From Caldicoprobacter algeriensis (lineage in GTDB: Bacteria > Bacillota > Clostridia > Caldicoprobacterales > Caldicoprobacteraceae): a stretch of 64,000 bases of DNA. Under the pieces are notes generated by a model. It worked only from the letters and a program-made list of their open reading frames with translations, was not told the DNA's origin and searched no databases. Position numbers and translations under genes: made by a program. Of the stretch, positions 41,695 through 51,831 are shown one piece after another (position 1 is the stretch's first letter; every line of letters starts with the position of its first letter). The DNA is taken from contig NZ_JAHUQD010000012.1 of NCBI RefSeq assembly GCF_023838525.1, forward strand, positions 1 through 64,000, in the 5' to 3' direction.

Positions 41695-43686
41695 TCAAAC
41701 CAGATGGTTTATATCCAGGATGAGCACCACCCTCCCGTCACCCAGGATGGTGGCCCCTGACATAATCTTGATTTTTGACAGCGCTTTGCCCAGCGGCTTG
41801 ATCACTATTTCCTGTTGGCCTATCAGCCCATCCACAGACAGTGCCGCCAGCCTCTCCCCCTTCTTTACTATCACCACAGTGACCAGCTCCCCCGATTTAG
41901 CCTCATCAGGGCATTCAAGTGCCTTTGCCAGTCGAATGAAAGGTATCAACAAACCACGATAATCGATGAATTCTTTTTGTCGTACCATCTTTATAGCCCC
42001 GGCCGGCACTTCTAGTATTTCCTTTATGGAACCTATAGGTATGGCGTAAACCTCCTGCCCCATGGAGACAAGCAAAGCCTGGATGATGGACAGGGTGAGC
42101 GGCAAGCGGATTATAAACCGCGTCCCCTGGTTTGGCCGGCTGTCTATATCAACCACACCGCCCATGGACTCGATTTTGGTTTTGACCACATCCATTCCAA
42201 CGCCGCGCCCCGAGATATCAGTTACCTTTTCTGCCGTGCTGAACCCGGGTTCAAATATAAACTGCAATATCTCCTGCTGGGTTAAGCTTTCGGCTTCCTC
42301 GCGGGATACCAAATTTTGCTGTACGGCACGCTTTAAAACCTTATCGATATCTATACCTCTCCCATCGTCGCTGACCTCTATCACCACGTTATCACCATCG
42401 TGGTAGGCTTTAAGTTCGACAGCCCCAACAGGAGGTTTGCCAAGAGCTACGCGCTCTTGAGGAGCCTCTATACCGTGGTCAATGGCATTTCTGATAAGGT
42501 GTATAAGCGGTTCACCGATTTCATCGATGATGGTCCGATCAATCTCGGTTTCGGCTCCCAATATGTTGAGCTTAACTTCTTTACCCGTACTCCTGGACAG
42601 CTCTCGAACCGTTCTGGGAAACCGCTCAAACACGGTCTGTATGGGGATCATCCTTACTTTCATAACGGCATCATGGAGCTCGCTGGTCACCCGGCCCAGA
42701 TACTCAACCGATTCGGCCATTGCCGCTGTATCGTTATACCGCTGCAAGTCCTGGATGCGATTTTTAATGATGATCAGCTCACTGACCAGGTTCATAAGCC
42801 TGTCCAGCCTTTCGATGTCAACCCTTATGCTCCTGCCGGCCGTTTTGGATAGCCTGTCCTTTACTTCTGGTATAGTCCCCCTGTCTGTACCCTGCGGTTG
42901 AGGTTTCCTGTTCTCGCTCTGGTTACGGCTTTTTATGTCATGTGGCTGAATCTCCCTTATATTGATGTTTTCTATCTCTGAAATGCTGTCCAGCTCTTTC
43001 TTTATGGTATCAAGCTCGGCTTTGCATACTGCCACCACAGAGAAAGACAGACCAAACTTTTCCTCCTCGATGTCCTGAGCCGACGGATGGGAATGAATTA
43101 TGTGGCCAAAGTTTTCGATGGCTTTAAAGACTATGTACGCCCGGGCTGCCTTCATAAGGCAGGTCTCCTTGAGCTTGACCTCTATGTAATAAGGAGTAAA
43201 GCCGTTTTTCACAGCCTCGTCTATCACATGAAAATGATGCTCGTCGAGGGACAAACCTTCTTTATCGGGCTTCTGTGCACTCTGGCCTAAATCCTTGTTG
43301 TTTGTGCCATTAATAACTCCTTCAAGTTTTGATTTTATACCACTTATATCCTGCGGGTTTTCCATGCCAACTTGTATGACGTCTTGAATCAGCCCATCTA
43401 GGATATCAAGAGCCTCAAACAGCACATCCATAATCTCTACATTGACGCCCATATTACCCTTTCTAATTCTGTCCAGCACGTTTTCCATGGCGTGGGCCAG
43501 GTCTGCTATAGTCTTGAAGCCCATGCTGCCAGCCATGCCCTTCAAGGTATGGGCCGATCGAAATATCTCGTTTATCACTTCGGTATTATCTGGCTGCTGC
43601 TCCAGCACAAGAAGGTTGTTATTCAGGTTTTGAAGATGCTCTTTGCTCTCCTCTATGAATAGTTTCATATACTGTGCGTTATCCAT
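41695..43686 (-). CDS. cheA: CheA, chemotaxis histidine kinase
   Basis: The 663-residue kinase passes phosphate to CheY. P1 (Hpt) has the phospho-accepting His46 in RSAHTLKGMAGSMGF, and P2 (about 140-245) binds CheY. A linker of about 50 residues leads to the P3 dimerisation domain (VDIERLDRLMNLVSELIIIK). P4 is the HATPase with HLIRNAIDHGIE, SDDGRGID and DISGRGVGMDVVKT. P5 is the CheW-like domain (about 525-663). The gap of 83 bases before it holds no gene, and the cheB often found next to cheA in Clostridia is absent. Confidence 0.97.
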   Translation of the reverse strand: MDNAQYMKLFIEESKEHLQNLNNNLLVLEQQPDNTEVINEIFRSAHTLKGMAGSMGFKTIADLAHAMENVLDRIRKGNMGVNVEIMDVLFEALDILDGLIQDVIQVGMENPQDISGIKSKLEGVINGTNNKDLGQSAQKPDKEGLSLDEHHFHVIDEAVKNGFTPYYIEVKLKETCLMKAARAYIVFKAIENFGHIIHSHPSAQDIEEEKFGLSFSVVAVCKAELDTIKKELDSISEIENINIREIQPHDIKSRNQSENRKPQPQGTDRGTIPEVKDRLSKTAGRSIRVDIERLDRLMNLVSELIIIKNRIQDLQRYNDTAAMAESVEYLGRVTSELHDAVMKVRMIPIQTVFERFPRTVRELSRSTGKEVKLNILGAETEIDRTIIDEIGEPLIHLIRNAIDHGIEAPQERVALGKPPVGAVELKAYHDGDNVVIEVSDDGRGIDIDKVLKRAVQQNLVSREEAESLTQQEILQFIFEPGFSTAEKVTDISGRGVGMDVVKTKIESMGGVVDIDSRPNQGTRFIIRLPLTLSIIQALLVSMGQEVYAIPIGSIKEILEVPAGAIKMVRQKEFIDYRGLLIPFIRLAKALECPDEAKSGELVTVVIVKKGERLAALSVDGLIGQQEIVIKPLGKALSKIKIMSGATILGDGRVVLILDINHLV

Positions 43687-43769
43687 TGAATTAACACCTC
43701 CAATCCTTTCGCTTTGTACAAGGTCTTGCCACTAAACGCGCCCTTTTACGGCATATACCCCCAATAAAA

Positions 43770-44435
43770 CTATATGAGCCCTTTAGCCTTTAACCTGCGC
43801 TGCTGCTGAAATATGAATTGAATCAGCCTGTCTCGCTCGGCCTCCAAAATATCGACAAATTTAACCCCCACTTCAAATTTGTAGTTCCCCTCAACACAGG
43901 GAACAACCCTCACCACCAGGCCTTTTAACTCAAGAAAACCCCTCTCTCCGATTGGAATCCGGCATTCCACCTGCTGACCGGGCTCAAGCTTTTTATCGGT
44001 CAAAAGCCGCATTCCACCACCGCTTATATCTGCGGTATAAGCTTTCATATAATCCGGCTGCTCGGGACCCTGCTCAATCAACCTAAAAAGGACAGGCAGA
44101 CTTATCTTCAACCTGTAAAAGCTGCGCCTCTGAAGCCTGTGTATCGGTGAGGTTTGCTTTAGGCGTATAAGGTACACTGTCTCTGTCCGTTGACGGTCAA
44201 TAACCTCAGCCTCAAAGTAAAACTGCCCTCGCTCGCGGAAGAAATTTATCCTTATCCTCTGCCCAATGCTCAGCACAACAGGCTCCCCTTTTAGCATCGG
44301 CATGGTGATCAACAATTCATCATCTTGGGGGACATCCTGTACCATGCTGAAACAAGCTTTTTCGTCGGCATTTAAACGTTCCTGCACCACTACCTCGATC
44401 TTCTCGCCGATGTTGATGATCTCCTTTACAAGCAT
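43770..44435 (-). CDS. PilZ-domain c-di-GMP-binding protein, YcgR/FlgZ-like
   Basis: The 221-residue protein has an N-terminal YcgR_2-type beta-barrel domain (about 1-95) and a C-terminal PilZ domain (about 100-215). The c-di-GMP motifs are present: RxxxR in RRSFYR and DxSxxG in ADISGGGMRLL. Such proteins act as flagellar brakes or stator modulators when c-di-GMP is high. No GGDEF or EAL gene is in the window. It lies 18 bases after flhG. Confidence 0.92.
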   Translation of the reverse strand: MLVKEIINIGEKIEVVVQERLNADEKACFSMVQDVPQDDELLITMPMLKGEPVVLSIGQRIRINFFRERGQFYFEAEVIDRQRTETVYLIRLKQTSPIHRLQRRSFYRLKISLPVLFRLIEQGPEQPDYMKAYTADISGGGMRLLTDKKLEPGQQVECRIPIGERGFLELKGLVVRVVPCVEGNYKFEVGVKFVDILEAERDRLIQFIFQQQRRLKAKGLI

Positions 44436-44453
44436 GACGTCTCTACCATCCCC

Positions 44454-45350
44454 CTAAAGCGCCTTTCGTTTAGAATCGAACAGCTTAAGAAGCTGGTTTA
44501 CGTACCCTTTAAGCCCCTGCACCCTGCCATCGTCTTGTCGTCCTCCTGCCATTATGGCCTGGGCCATGCTGTACACCTGTCTGGATGCATAGCTCCTGGG
44601 ATATTCCAGCACAAACGGCTTTTGCCGCTTGGTGGACCTTACCACCGCATCGTCATACAGTATATACCCCAGAGGTTCCAGCGTTACATCCAAGAACCTT
44701 TGAGCTACCCTGATAAGCTTGTCCATCACGTCCCTTGCCTCCTGGGCGCTCTCGGCCCTGTTGACCACCAGCCTCAAGCTCATATCCCTCTTTATGTTTA
44801 CCACCGACTTTACTAGAGCATATGCATCGGTTACCGATGTGGGTTCGGGCGTGGTGATTACAATAGCTTCGTTGGCAGCTAGAATCATCTGAATGACCCT
44901 TTCAGAAACGCCGGCTCCGGTATCAATCATTATTATATCTGCCAGATCATCCAACCGCTCAAGCTGCTTCATCAAGACTTCCATATCCTGAGTGGAAAGG
45001 TTGATGAGCTCCCATATACCCGACCCCCCTGCTATAAATTTAATACCACAGGGGCCCTCGGTTATAACCTCTTCAATCCTCTTTTTGTGGGTGATTACGT
45101 GGAACAAGTTGTACTTGGGGATCATCCCCAGCATCACGTCTATGTTTGACAGTCCGAAGTCAGCATCTATGATGAGCGTCCTGTATCCCATGCTGTTTAA
45201 AGCAATGGCACAGTTGAGTGTGAAATTGGTCTTGCCCACACCACCCTTGCCGCTGGTTACAGTTATGATACGCGCCTTTTGAGTATAGGCACGCTGTTTT
45301 TCTTTTAAGTCCTTTACAATCTGCCTTAACCTTTCGGCCTGATCCATCAA
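44454..45350 (-). CDS. flhG: FlhG (YlxH), MinD-like ATPase
   Basis: This ParA/MinD-family ATPase of 298 residues controls flagellar number and position by acting on FlhF. The deviant Walker A SGKGGVGKTNF is at about 33-43, followed by DADFGLSNIDVMLG and IMIDTGAGVS. It overlaps flhF by four bases (ATGA), the normal arrangement, which suggests coupled synthesis of the pair. A basic/amphipathic C-terminal end may be the membrane-targeting helix. Confidence 0.95.
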   Translation of the reverse strand: MMDQAERLRQIVKDLKEKQRAYTQKARIITVTSGKGGVGKTNFTLNCAIALNSMGYRTLIIDADFGLSNIDVMLGMIPKYNLFHVITHKKRIEEVITEGPCGIKFIAGGSGIWELINLSTQDMEVLMKQLERLDDLADIIMIDTGAGVSERVIQMILAANEAIVITTPEPTSVTDAYALVKSVVNIKRDMSLRLVVNRAESAQEARDVMDKLIRVAQRFLDVTLEPLGYILYDDAVVRSTKRQKPFVLEYPRSYASRQVYSMAQAIMAGGRQDDGRVQGLKGYVNQLLKLFDSKRKAL

Positions 45351-46486
45351 ACTTCCACCCTTTTCATAATGCAGGATAACAGCTTGTTTGGATCTGCCAC
45401 CTCTATATCATCGGGAACGCTCTGGCCGGTAGCTATATACGACAGCGGCTTACCGCTGATATACCGGCAGTTCAATATGACCCCATAGTTGGAGGCCTCG
45501 TCCATTTTTGTGAAGAGCAGCTTGTAATCGGGCAGAAAGCTGTAGCTCTTTATTATATTTAAACACCCGGAATAGCTGGTGTTGCAGCTCAGCACCAGAT
45601 AGACCTCATCGGCCTTGCTCAGGGAAATGAGCTCCAGTATCTCCTTTTCCTGTGCCCTGTCCCTGATGCTCTTGCCAGCCGTATCTACAAATATGACATC
45701 TTTATCCCTGTGTTCTTCCAGAGCCGCCAACATCTCCCTGGGCGAATACAGGATGCTCAAGGGAATCTCCATGATTTCAGCGTATATCTTCAGCTGGTCC
45801 ACCGCTGCAATCCTGTATGTATCGGCGGTTATAAGCCCCACTTTCATCTGCTTTTGTATGGAAAATATGGCCGCCAGCTTTGCCAGAGAGGTGGTCTTGC
45901 CGACTCCCGTAGGGCCTACAAATACGACTACTTTGCGGCTGCCGGGGGACACCTCCAGAGGCCGTGAAGGGCCAATATGCTCCATAAGCACCCGCTTTAA
46001 GCACCGCTCAAAATCAACGGAGCTTCTCTCATGAATCAATCCTGCCTTTTCGATGATATCCTTTGCGATGCCCTCATTCACCTCGTTTTTGACCAGCATT
46101 TCATAATAGGGAACATACTCCTGTTTTATGCCCGGCCCTGCGTGATTTTCCATTATCTTAAAGCCACTTGTCAATTTATTTAAAATTTCTCCCATATTTG
46201 AGATCTGAGCCTCTAGCTTCTCCAAAACCTTGCTAGTATCATCCTGCCTTACCGGTGAAGCATAGTTTGTTGCATTAGCAGGCACTATCCTGCGGGGGGT
46301 GAAATTTCCTTCATTTGACTCATCTGCAGCTGCCACCACCTCAATCAGCGGCCTCTTAAACCAGCCGGTTATCCCCTTTTGCCGTATCTTGCGGGTGCTA
46401 AGTATGAGGGCATCTTTGCCCATTTCATCCTTAACCTTTTGCATGGCTTCCTGAGCGGTATGACCGATGTACCTCTTTACTTTCAT
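45347..46486 (-). CDS. flhF: FlhF, SRP-type GTPase for flagellar placement
   Basis: FlhF (379 residues) is the third member of the Ffh/FtsY GTPase family. It has a basic N-terminal B domain (MKVKRYIGHTAQEAMQKVK, variable to about 110), an N domain, and the G domain with FVGPTGVGKTTSLAKL (P-loop 191-198), TADTYRIAAVDQL and IFVDTAGKS. It sets where the flagellar basal body forms. It lies four bases after flhA and overlaps flhG. Confidence 0.96.
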   Translation of the reverse strand: MKVKRYIGHTAQEAMQKVKDEMGKDALILSTRKIRQKGITGWFKRPLIEVVAAADESNEGNFTPRRIVPANATNYASPVRQDDTSKVLEKLEAQISNMGEILNKLTSGFKIMENHAGPGIKQEYVPYYEMLVKNEVNEGIAKDIIEKAGLIHERSSVDFERCLKRVLMEHIGPSRPLEVSPGSRKVVVFVGPTGVGKTTSLAKLAAIFSIQKQMKVGLITADTYRIAAVDQLKIYAEIMEIPLSILYSPREMLAALEEHRDKDVIFVDTAGKSIRDRAQEKEILELISLSKADEVYLVLSCNTSYSGCLNIIKSYSFLPDYKLLFTKMDEASNYGVILNCRYISGKPLSYIATGQSVPDDIEVADPNKLLSCIMKRVEV

Positions 46487-46490
46487 ATGT

Positions 46491-48530
46491 TTAAGCTCTC
46501 ACCACCCCTACTGACTGTATCTCTACTGAGCTGTCCAGCTCGTTATACGATAAAACCACCAAATCCGGCGCTATCTGCTCGGTCAGCTTCTTGAAATACA
46601 TCCTCACAACCGGCGCAGTCAGCACTATGGGCTGCAGCCCCAGAGAAGTAAACTTCTCCAGCTCCTTGGTGAGGTTTTTAAATATGGCTTGCATCTTATT
46701 TGGTTCCAATGTCAAATAAGATCCGTGCTCGGTTTGCTGAACGCTATCCATTATGGCCTTTTCAAGCTCGGGAGCAAGCGTTAAAACCTTTGCCTTCTTC
46801 TCGGGCACAAACCTCAAGGTAATGGTACGGGACAGGGCCTGGCGCACGTATTCGGTCAGCATATCAGGGTCTTTGGTTATATTGCCGTAATCGGCCAGCG
46901 TCTCGAGTATGGTGACCATGTCCCGTATTGGCACATTCTCCTTTATCAGGTTGGCCAGAACTTTTTGAACCTCGCCAAGCGTCAAAGTCTTGGGCACCAC
47001 TTCTTCCACCAGCGCAGGATATTTCTCTTTTAAGTTGTCCAATAAAGTCTGCACATCCTGACGATTGATCAGCTCATGCCCATGCTTTCTTATAACCTCG
47101 GTGAGGTGAGTAGATATAACCGAAGGAGGGTCCACCACCGTATAACCCAGCATCTCAGCCTTTTCCCTCTGATGTTCTTTAATCCATTTAGCAGGCAAGC
47201 CAAAGGCGGGTTCCACGGTATCGATGCCTTCTATGGGCTGCTCAACGGTGCCCGGGTCCATGGCAAGCAGGTGGTCGGGCAACACCTGCCCCCTGGCCAC
47301 TTCCACTCCTTTCACCTTTATGACGTATTCGTTTGGTTCAAGCTGTATGTTGTCCCTCAACCTTATTACCGGAACGATGAGCCCCACGTCAAGGGCCATC
47401 TGCCTTCGTATCATGACTATTCTGTCCAGCAAATCTCCGCCCTGATTCACGTCCGCTAGGGGTATAAGGCCATAACCAAACTCCACTTCCAGCGGATCGA
47501 CTTCCAAAAGCCGTATTACGTTTTCGGGCTTTCGCATCTCCTCCAGCACGCTTTCGGGAGCAACCTCCTGCCCAGCAGACACCGACGACACCTTGGAAGC
47601 CTGGATCAGGGTATAACCCATATAAGCCATGCCAGCCCCCATTATAAACAGTATCCAGCGCGGAAACCCCGGGAAAAACCCCATTATAAACAGAAGAACT
47701 GAAGCCAGTATAAGCACAAGGGGCTGACCGGTTATCTGCTTAAGCAGGTCCCGCCCCAGATTGGATTCGGAAGCTGCCCTGGTGACGATGATGCCGGTGG
47801 CGGTGGAGATGAGCAAAGCGGGAATCTGGCTCACTAGCCCATCGCCTATGGTCAATATGGTGTAGCGCTCAAGTACCTGTTCAATTGGCATCCTCATCCT
47901 GGTCGAGCCAATTATAATACCGCCCACTATATTGATGATGGTAATCAGAATTCCAACTATGGCATCGCCTTTGACGAACTTGCTGGCACCGTCCATAGCA
48001 CCGTAAAAGTCGGCCTCCTGCTGTATCCTCTGCCGGCGCCTTTTAGCCTCGTTTTCATCGATCAGCCCCGAATTTAGATCAGCGTCGATGGCCATCTGCT
48101 TTCCAGGCATAGCATCCAGGGTAAAGCGCGCCGCAACTTCTGCCACCCTCTCGGCCCCTTTTGTTATGACGATGAACTGCACGATTATTATGATCAGAAA
48201 CACGATGGCCCCTACCACCAGGTTGCTCTGCACTACAAAATGGCCAAAGGTTTCGATCACCCTTCCGGCCGAGCCCTTACCCAGGATGAGCTTGGTGGAC
48301 GATATGTTGAGCGCCAGGCGGAAAAGGGTAGTAATCAGGAGCACCGAAGGAAATACCGCAAAATCCAGCGGTTCCTTTACGTAAAGGGTAACAAACAATA
48401 TGACCAGCGACAATGAAAGATTTATGGTGAGGAGTATGTCCATCATCACTTCATTCAGCGGAAGGATGATGAGAAGAACGACGGCTACGATTATAAAAGC
48501 GATGAAGACGTCTGCAAACTTCAACCCCAA
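46491..48530 (-). CDS. flhA: FlhA, flagellar export gate protein
   Basis: FlhA is the large inner-membrane component of the flagellar type III export gate. Eight membrane segments occupy the first 310 residues, with the conserved FHIPEP-type loop (AEVAARFTLDAMPGKQMAID) in between, and a cytoplasmic substrate-docking domain follows. At 679 residues it is full length. It lies 9 bases after flhB in the usual fliP-Q-R-flhB-flhA order. Confidence 0.97.
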   Translation of the reverse strand: MGLKFADVFIAFIIVAVVLLIILPLNEVMMDILLTINLSLSLVILFVTLYVKEPLDFAVFPSVLLITTLFRLALNISSTKLILGKGSAGRVIETFGHFVVQSNLVVGAIVFLIIIIVQFIVITKGAERVAEVAARFTLDAMPGKQMAIDADLNSGLIDENEAKRRRQRIQQEADFYGAMDGASKFVKGDAIVGILITIINIVGGIIIGSTRMRMPIEQVLERYTILTIGDGLVSQIPALLISTATGIIVTRAASESNLGRDLLKQITGQPLVLILASVLLFIMGFFPGFPRWILFIMGAGMAYMGYTLIQASKVSSVSAGQEVAPESVLEEMRKPENVIRLLEVDPLEVEFGYGLIPLADVNQGGDLLDRIVMIRRQMALDVGLIVPVIRLRDNIQLEPNEYVIKVKGVEVARGQVLPDHLLAMDPGTVEQPIEGIDTVEPAFGLPAKWIKEHQREKAEMLGYTVVDPPSVISTHLTEVIRKHGHELINRQDVQTLLDNLKEKYPALVEEVVPKTLTLGEVQKVLANLIKENVPIRDMVTILETLADYGNITKDPDMLTEYVRQALSRTITLRFVPEKKAKVLTLAPELEKAIMDSVQQTEHGSYLTLEPNKMQAIFKNLTKELEKFTSLGLQPIVLTAPVVRMYFKKLTEQIAPDLVVLSYNELDSSVEIQSVGVVRA

Positions 48531-48539
48531 ACCTCCCCC

Positions 48540-49625
48540 TCAAATACGTTTCCCCCTCATACTGTACACAAAGGCCAGGACTTCTGCTACTGCACGGAAC
48601 AGCTCGGGCGGTATGGCTTGCCCTATCTCGGTGGATTTGTATAGCATCTGAGCCAGAGGCTTGTTCTCCACTATATACACCCCGTGCTTTTTAGCCACCT
48701 CCTTGATCTTCAACGCGAGATAATCCTGCCCCTTGGCCACCACCACAGGTGCGTCGTGCTCCTTTGGGTCATAGCGCAAAGCCACCGCGAAATGTACAGG
48801 GTTGGTTATGACCACATCCGCCCTGGGTATTTCCTGCATCATCCTGCGCAGCCCAATCTGCCTCTGCCGCTCGCGTATCCGCGAGCGGATCAAAGGATGC
48901 CCTTCCACTTCCTTGTATTCATCCTTCAGCTCCTGTTTTGTCATCCTGAGGCTCTTTTCATACTCCCACCACTGGTAAAAATAGTCAAACACCGCAAGTA
49001 TAATAAATACCACTGCCATCTTTATTCCGATGTTAAAGGCCATATCGGCCACGGCAATAAAGCTCCTTTTCACGTCCCATTTGGCCAGCTGGGCCAGAGA
49101 CTTTATGTCTGCCATAAATTCTTGGTAGGAGATTAACACCACTATAGCCAGCTTCAGCAATGACTTCAAAAGCTCAACAAGAGTCCTCTTTGAAAATATC
49201 CTCTTCAGCCCTTCCAGCGGGTTTATGCGGCTCAAATTGGGTATCACCGGCCTGGTGGTAAATATGAACCCCACCTGCCAGTAGTTGATGGCCAGCCCGG
49301 CCAGCATGACCAGCCCGCACAGCGGCAGCGCCACCAGTGCCACTGTATACATTATCTCCTTGGCCATGGCCACAATGCCGGTATATGTATAAAGCTGATC
49401 AAAAAGGGCATTAGCTTGAAGATATCGATCATATGCCCAGCACAGCTTCTCCATCATAAAGGAGGACGTAAATTTTAGGGCCAACAACCCCACTATAAGG
49501 GTCACGGCTGAATTGAGCTCAACGCTTTTGAATACCTGACCTCTTTCCCTGGCCTCCCTCCTCTTTTTGGGGGTGGCCTTCTCGGTCCTTTCCTCGGCAA
49601 AAAGCTGAAGGTTCATGCGCATCAT
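48540..49625 (-). CDS. flhB: FlhB, export gate and substrate-specificity switch
   Basis: FlhB (361 residues) has four membrane segments and a cytoplasmic domain that cleaves itself to switch export from rod/hook to filament proteins. It starts with LFAEERTEKATPKKRREARE, typical. The autocleavage site, usually NPTH, reads NPVH (residues 275-278), so Asn-Pro and His are kept but Thr is Val. Its ATG overlaps the fliR stop (ATGA). Confidence 0.96.
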   Translation of the reverse strand: MMRMNLQLFAEERTEKATPKKRREARERGQVFKSVELNSAVTLIVGLLALKFTSSFMMEKLCWAYDRYLQANALFDQLYTYTGIVAMAKEIMYTVALVALPLCGLVMLAGLAINYWQVGFIFTTRPVIPNLSRINPLEGLKRIFSKRTLVELLKSLLKLAIVVLISYQEFMADIKSLAQLAKWDVKRSFIAVADMAFNIGIKMAVVFIILAVFDYFYQWWEYEKSLRMTKQELKDEYKEVEGHPLIRSRIRERQRQIGLRRMMQEIPRADVVITNPVHFAVALRYDPKEHDAPVVVAKGQDYLALKIKEVAKKHGVYIVENKPLAQMLYKSTEIGQAIPPELFRAVAEVLAFVYSMRGKRI

Positions 49626-50413
49626 TGCAGGCTCAACCCTTGTATTACACTCCTTATCCCTTTGAACATGGACATGAAGGTGCCATCCATCACGCTTATC
49701 AATACAGGTATCGTCAAGAACAGCACCAGTAACCCTATCAGTATTTTAAAGGGCAACCCGATCACGAATATGTTCATCTGCGGTATCACCCTCACCAGCA
49801 TGCCGAATATCACCTCGGCCAGCAAGGCCGAAGCTATAACTGGCACGGCCATCTTGAGTCCCAGCACGAAAAACTCCACAAACATATTGAACAGTGGAAG
49901 CGCTATATCCCCCGTCAGCGCCGCCTTCCCCAGGGGTAATGCTTCAAAGCTGTACATGAGCAGCCTGATGAGGTTATGGTGCCCATCCATGGCAAAGAAC
50001 AGTACCATGGCAAGCACGTTGTTGAAATTGCCCACCAGCGGAATCTGAACATTGGTATGCGGGTCCAGTACATGCACAACGCCAAATCCAATCTGGGTAT
50101 CTATGAGCTGGCCTGCCAGCAAAAAGGCCGAGAAAGCCAGCAGTACCACATAGCCCATGATGATGCCTATGATAAGTTCTTTGATAATATAAAAAGCCAG
50201 CTCTACATACGAACTTACATCAATTGCCTGTCCATAAACAGGATAATAAGCCACTGTAATATAAGTCAGCGCCAGTATAAGGCCTATGGCAAAGATGGCG
50301 GGGACGTTTCTTCTTCCAAACACCGGCGACATAAAGAACATGCCAGATATCCTGGCCAGCACCAGAAGTACAGTGTCAAGGTTTAAGAAAACCTTCACAA
50401 GTGCATCCAGCAT
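49622..50413 (-). CDS. fliR: FliR, flagellar export gate protein
   Basis: FliR (263 residues) is a membrane protein with about six hydrophobic helices. It contains LARISGMFFMSPVFGRRNVP near the start and a C-terminal FKILIGLLVLFL segment. With FliP and FliQ it forms the helical export channel. It lies 7 bases after fliQ and overlaps flhB. Confidence 0.95.
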   Translation of the reverse strand: MLDALVKVFLNLDTVLLVLARISGMFFMSPVFGRRNVPAIFAIGLILALTYITVAYYPVYGQAIDVSSYVELAFYIIKELIIGIIMGYVVLLAFSAFLLAGQLIDTQIGFGVVHVLDPHTNVQIPLVGNFNNVLAMVLFFAMDGHHNLIRLLMYSFEALPLGKAALTGDIALPLFNMFVEFFVLGLKMAVPVIASALLAEVIFGMLVRVIPQMNIFVIGLPFKILIGLLVLFLTIPVLISVMDGTFMSMFKGIRSVIQGLSLQ

Positions 50414-50420
50414 TTTCAGT

Positions 50421-50693
50421 TCACAATCCCAGCATGGTATTTATGCTGTTATACAGCCTCAGCGTAAAATTGACTATGGTCTCCAAAAGCCATGGGCCAA
50501 ATATGATAAGGGCAACAGCCACCGCCAGAATTTTGGGGATGAAAACCAGGGTATGCTCGTTTATCTGCGTAATGGCCTGGAATATGGCCATGATTAGCCC
50601 CACCACCAGGCCCAGCCCCAGCATGGGTGCCGACAGCAGTATTCCCGTGTATATTGCATGTTGTGCCAGCGTTATTATTTCCCTCTGGCTCAC
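50421..50693 (-). CDS. fliQ: FliQ, flagellar export gate protein
   Basis: FliQ has 90 residues and two membrane hairpin helices (about 15-40 and 50-75), with LGLVVGLIMAIFQAITQINE between them, the usual family core. It packs round the FliP-FliR ring in the export gate. It sits between fliP and fliR with short gaps. Confidence 0.96.
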   Translation of the reverse strand: MSQREIITLAQHAIYTGILLSAPMLGLGLVVGLIMAIFQAITQINEHTLVFIPKILAVAVALIIFGPWLLETIVNFTLRLYNSINTMLGL

Positions 50694-50708
50694 TGCACTA
50701 CTCCTCCT

Positions 50709-51491
50709 TCATCTGAATCCCGTCACCAGATTTTTAATCACCAGGTCCCACCCATCCACCATCACAAACAGCAGAATCTTGAGCGGCAATGAGATCATAA
50801 CTGGAGGCAACATCATCATACCCATGGACATAAGAGTGCTGGCAACCACCATATCCACGATGATAAAGGGGATGTATATCAAAAACCCGATCTGAAAAGC
50901 CGTCTTAAGCTCGCTGGTTATAAACGCTGGTATGAGTACATGGGTGGCAATATCGTCATAGGTTTCGGGCTGCTTTTGCCCCGAAAGCTCTAGGAACAAC
51001 AGCAGGTCCTTCTCCCTGGTCTGTTTTAGCATGAACTCCCGGATGGGCTTGATAGCCTGTTGGGCAGCGGTTTGCTGGTCTATGCTCCCCTCCAGATAGG
51101 GTTGAATCGCCTTCTCATTTATCTGCGTCACAATGGGCGCCATCACAAAAAAGGTTAGGAAAAGGGCAAGCCCTATCAAAACCTGGTTAGGCGGCGTCTG
51201 CTGTGTCCCCAGGGCATTTCTCACAAACGCCAGCACGATTACTATACGGGTAAAGGCGGTCATCATGATGAGGATGGAAGGCGCCAGCGCCAATACCGTC
51301 AGGATGCCCAGTATTTCCAGGCTGTCCACCACATCCTGAGGAGATTGTGCGGCTTCCACCTCCAAGCGGGGAATGGGGATAGAGGGCTGTGCAAAAGCCC
51401 TATAAGCGCATACAAGCGATGATAAAGATATCAGTGTAGCAAATGCCACAACCATAAAAAACCGCCTTTTAACCATCCCCATCTGCCTCAC
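50709..51491 (-). CDS. fliP: FliP, flagellar export gate protein
   Basis: FliP (about 255-260 residues) forms the pentameric core of the export gate. It has a cleavable signal-like N-terminus ([19 protein letters not shown]), then the family motifs [20 protein letters not shown] and [20 protein letters not shown], and [20 protein letters not shown] near the end. Three possible starts (GTG 51491, ATG 51482, ATG 51476) lie inside the end of fliO. AAAGGTGAGG makes either ATG the likelier start. Confidence 0.96.
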   Translation of the reverse strand: MRQMGMVKRRFFMVVAFATLISLSSLVCAYRAFAQPSIPIPRLEVEAAQSPQDVVDSLEILGILTVLALAPSILIMMTAFTRIVIVLAFVRNALGTQQTPPNQVLIGLALFLTFFVMAPIVTQINEKAIQPYLEGSIDQQTAAQQAIKPIREFMLKQTREKDLLLFLELSGQKQPETYDDIATHVLIPAFITSELKTAFQIGFLIYIPFIIVDMVVASTLMSMGMMMLPPVMISLPLKILLFVMVDGWDLVIKNLVTGFR

Positions 51492-51831
51492 CTTTGAGCT
51501 TTTTCAGATAATTTCCCAACAAATTGGCAAACAAACCGTTTTTCCCTTCGGAATGAAGAGGTATCAACTCCTGCTGGGATATTTGCCCCAAAAACTCCAT
51601 ATTCTGGCTGGTAATCCCCACTATGTAGTATTGACTGCCCACCTGTATGATGCACACCCACTTATCCTTTCCCAAAAAGATTCGATCAATTATTCTTATG
51701 TACTTCCCGCTTGTATAGCCGGCAAACTTTGTACCCACAAACCGCGCCGTCAGATAGGCTAGGACCAAGACGACTATAAACGCTATTAAAATACCTATAG
51801 CACGGAGGATCTCTTCCATCGTTTCGCTCAT
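51469..51831 (-). CDS. fliO: FliO, flagellar export accessory protein
   Basis: FliO (120 residues) has one N-terminal membrane helix (about 8-30) and a cytoplasmic part with [20 protein letters not shown] and [17 protein letters not shown]. FliO helps FliP assemble and is the least conserved gate component; the call rests on this layout and on its place between cheY and fliP. It overlaps fliP by 23 bases. Confidence 0.9.
   Translation of the reverse strand: MSETMEEILRAIGILIAFIVVLVLAYLTARFVGTKFAGYTSGKYIRIIDRIFLGKDKWVCIIQVGSQYYIVGITSQNMEFLGQISQQELIPLHSEGKNGLFANLLGNYLKKLKGEADGDG

Noticed and set aside
43687-43769. Possible cheB remnant between the PilZ gene and cheA
   Set aside because: Only 83 bases, with no frame or motif from CheB; it is plain spacer.
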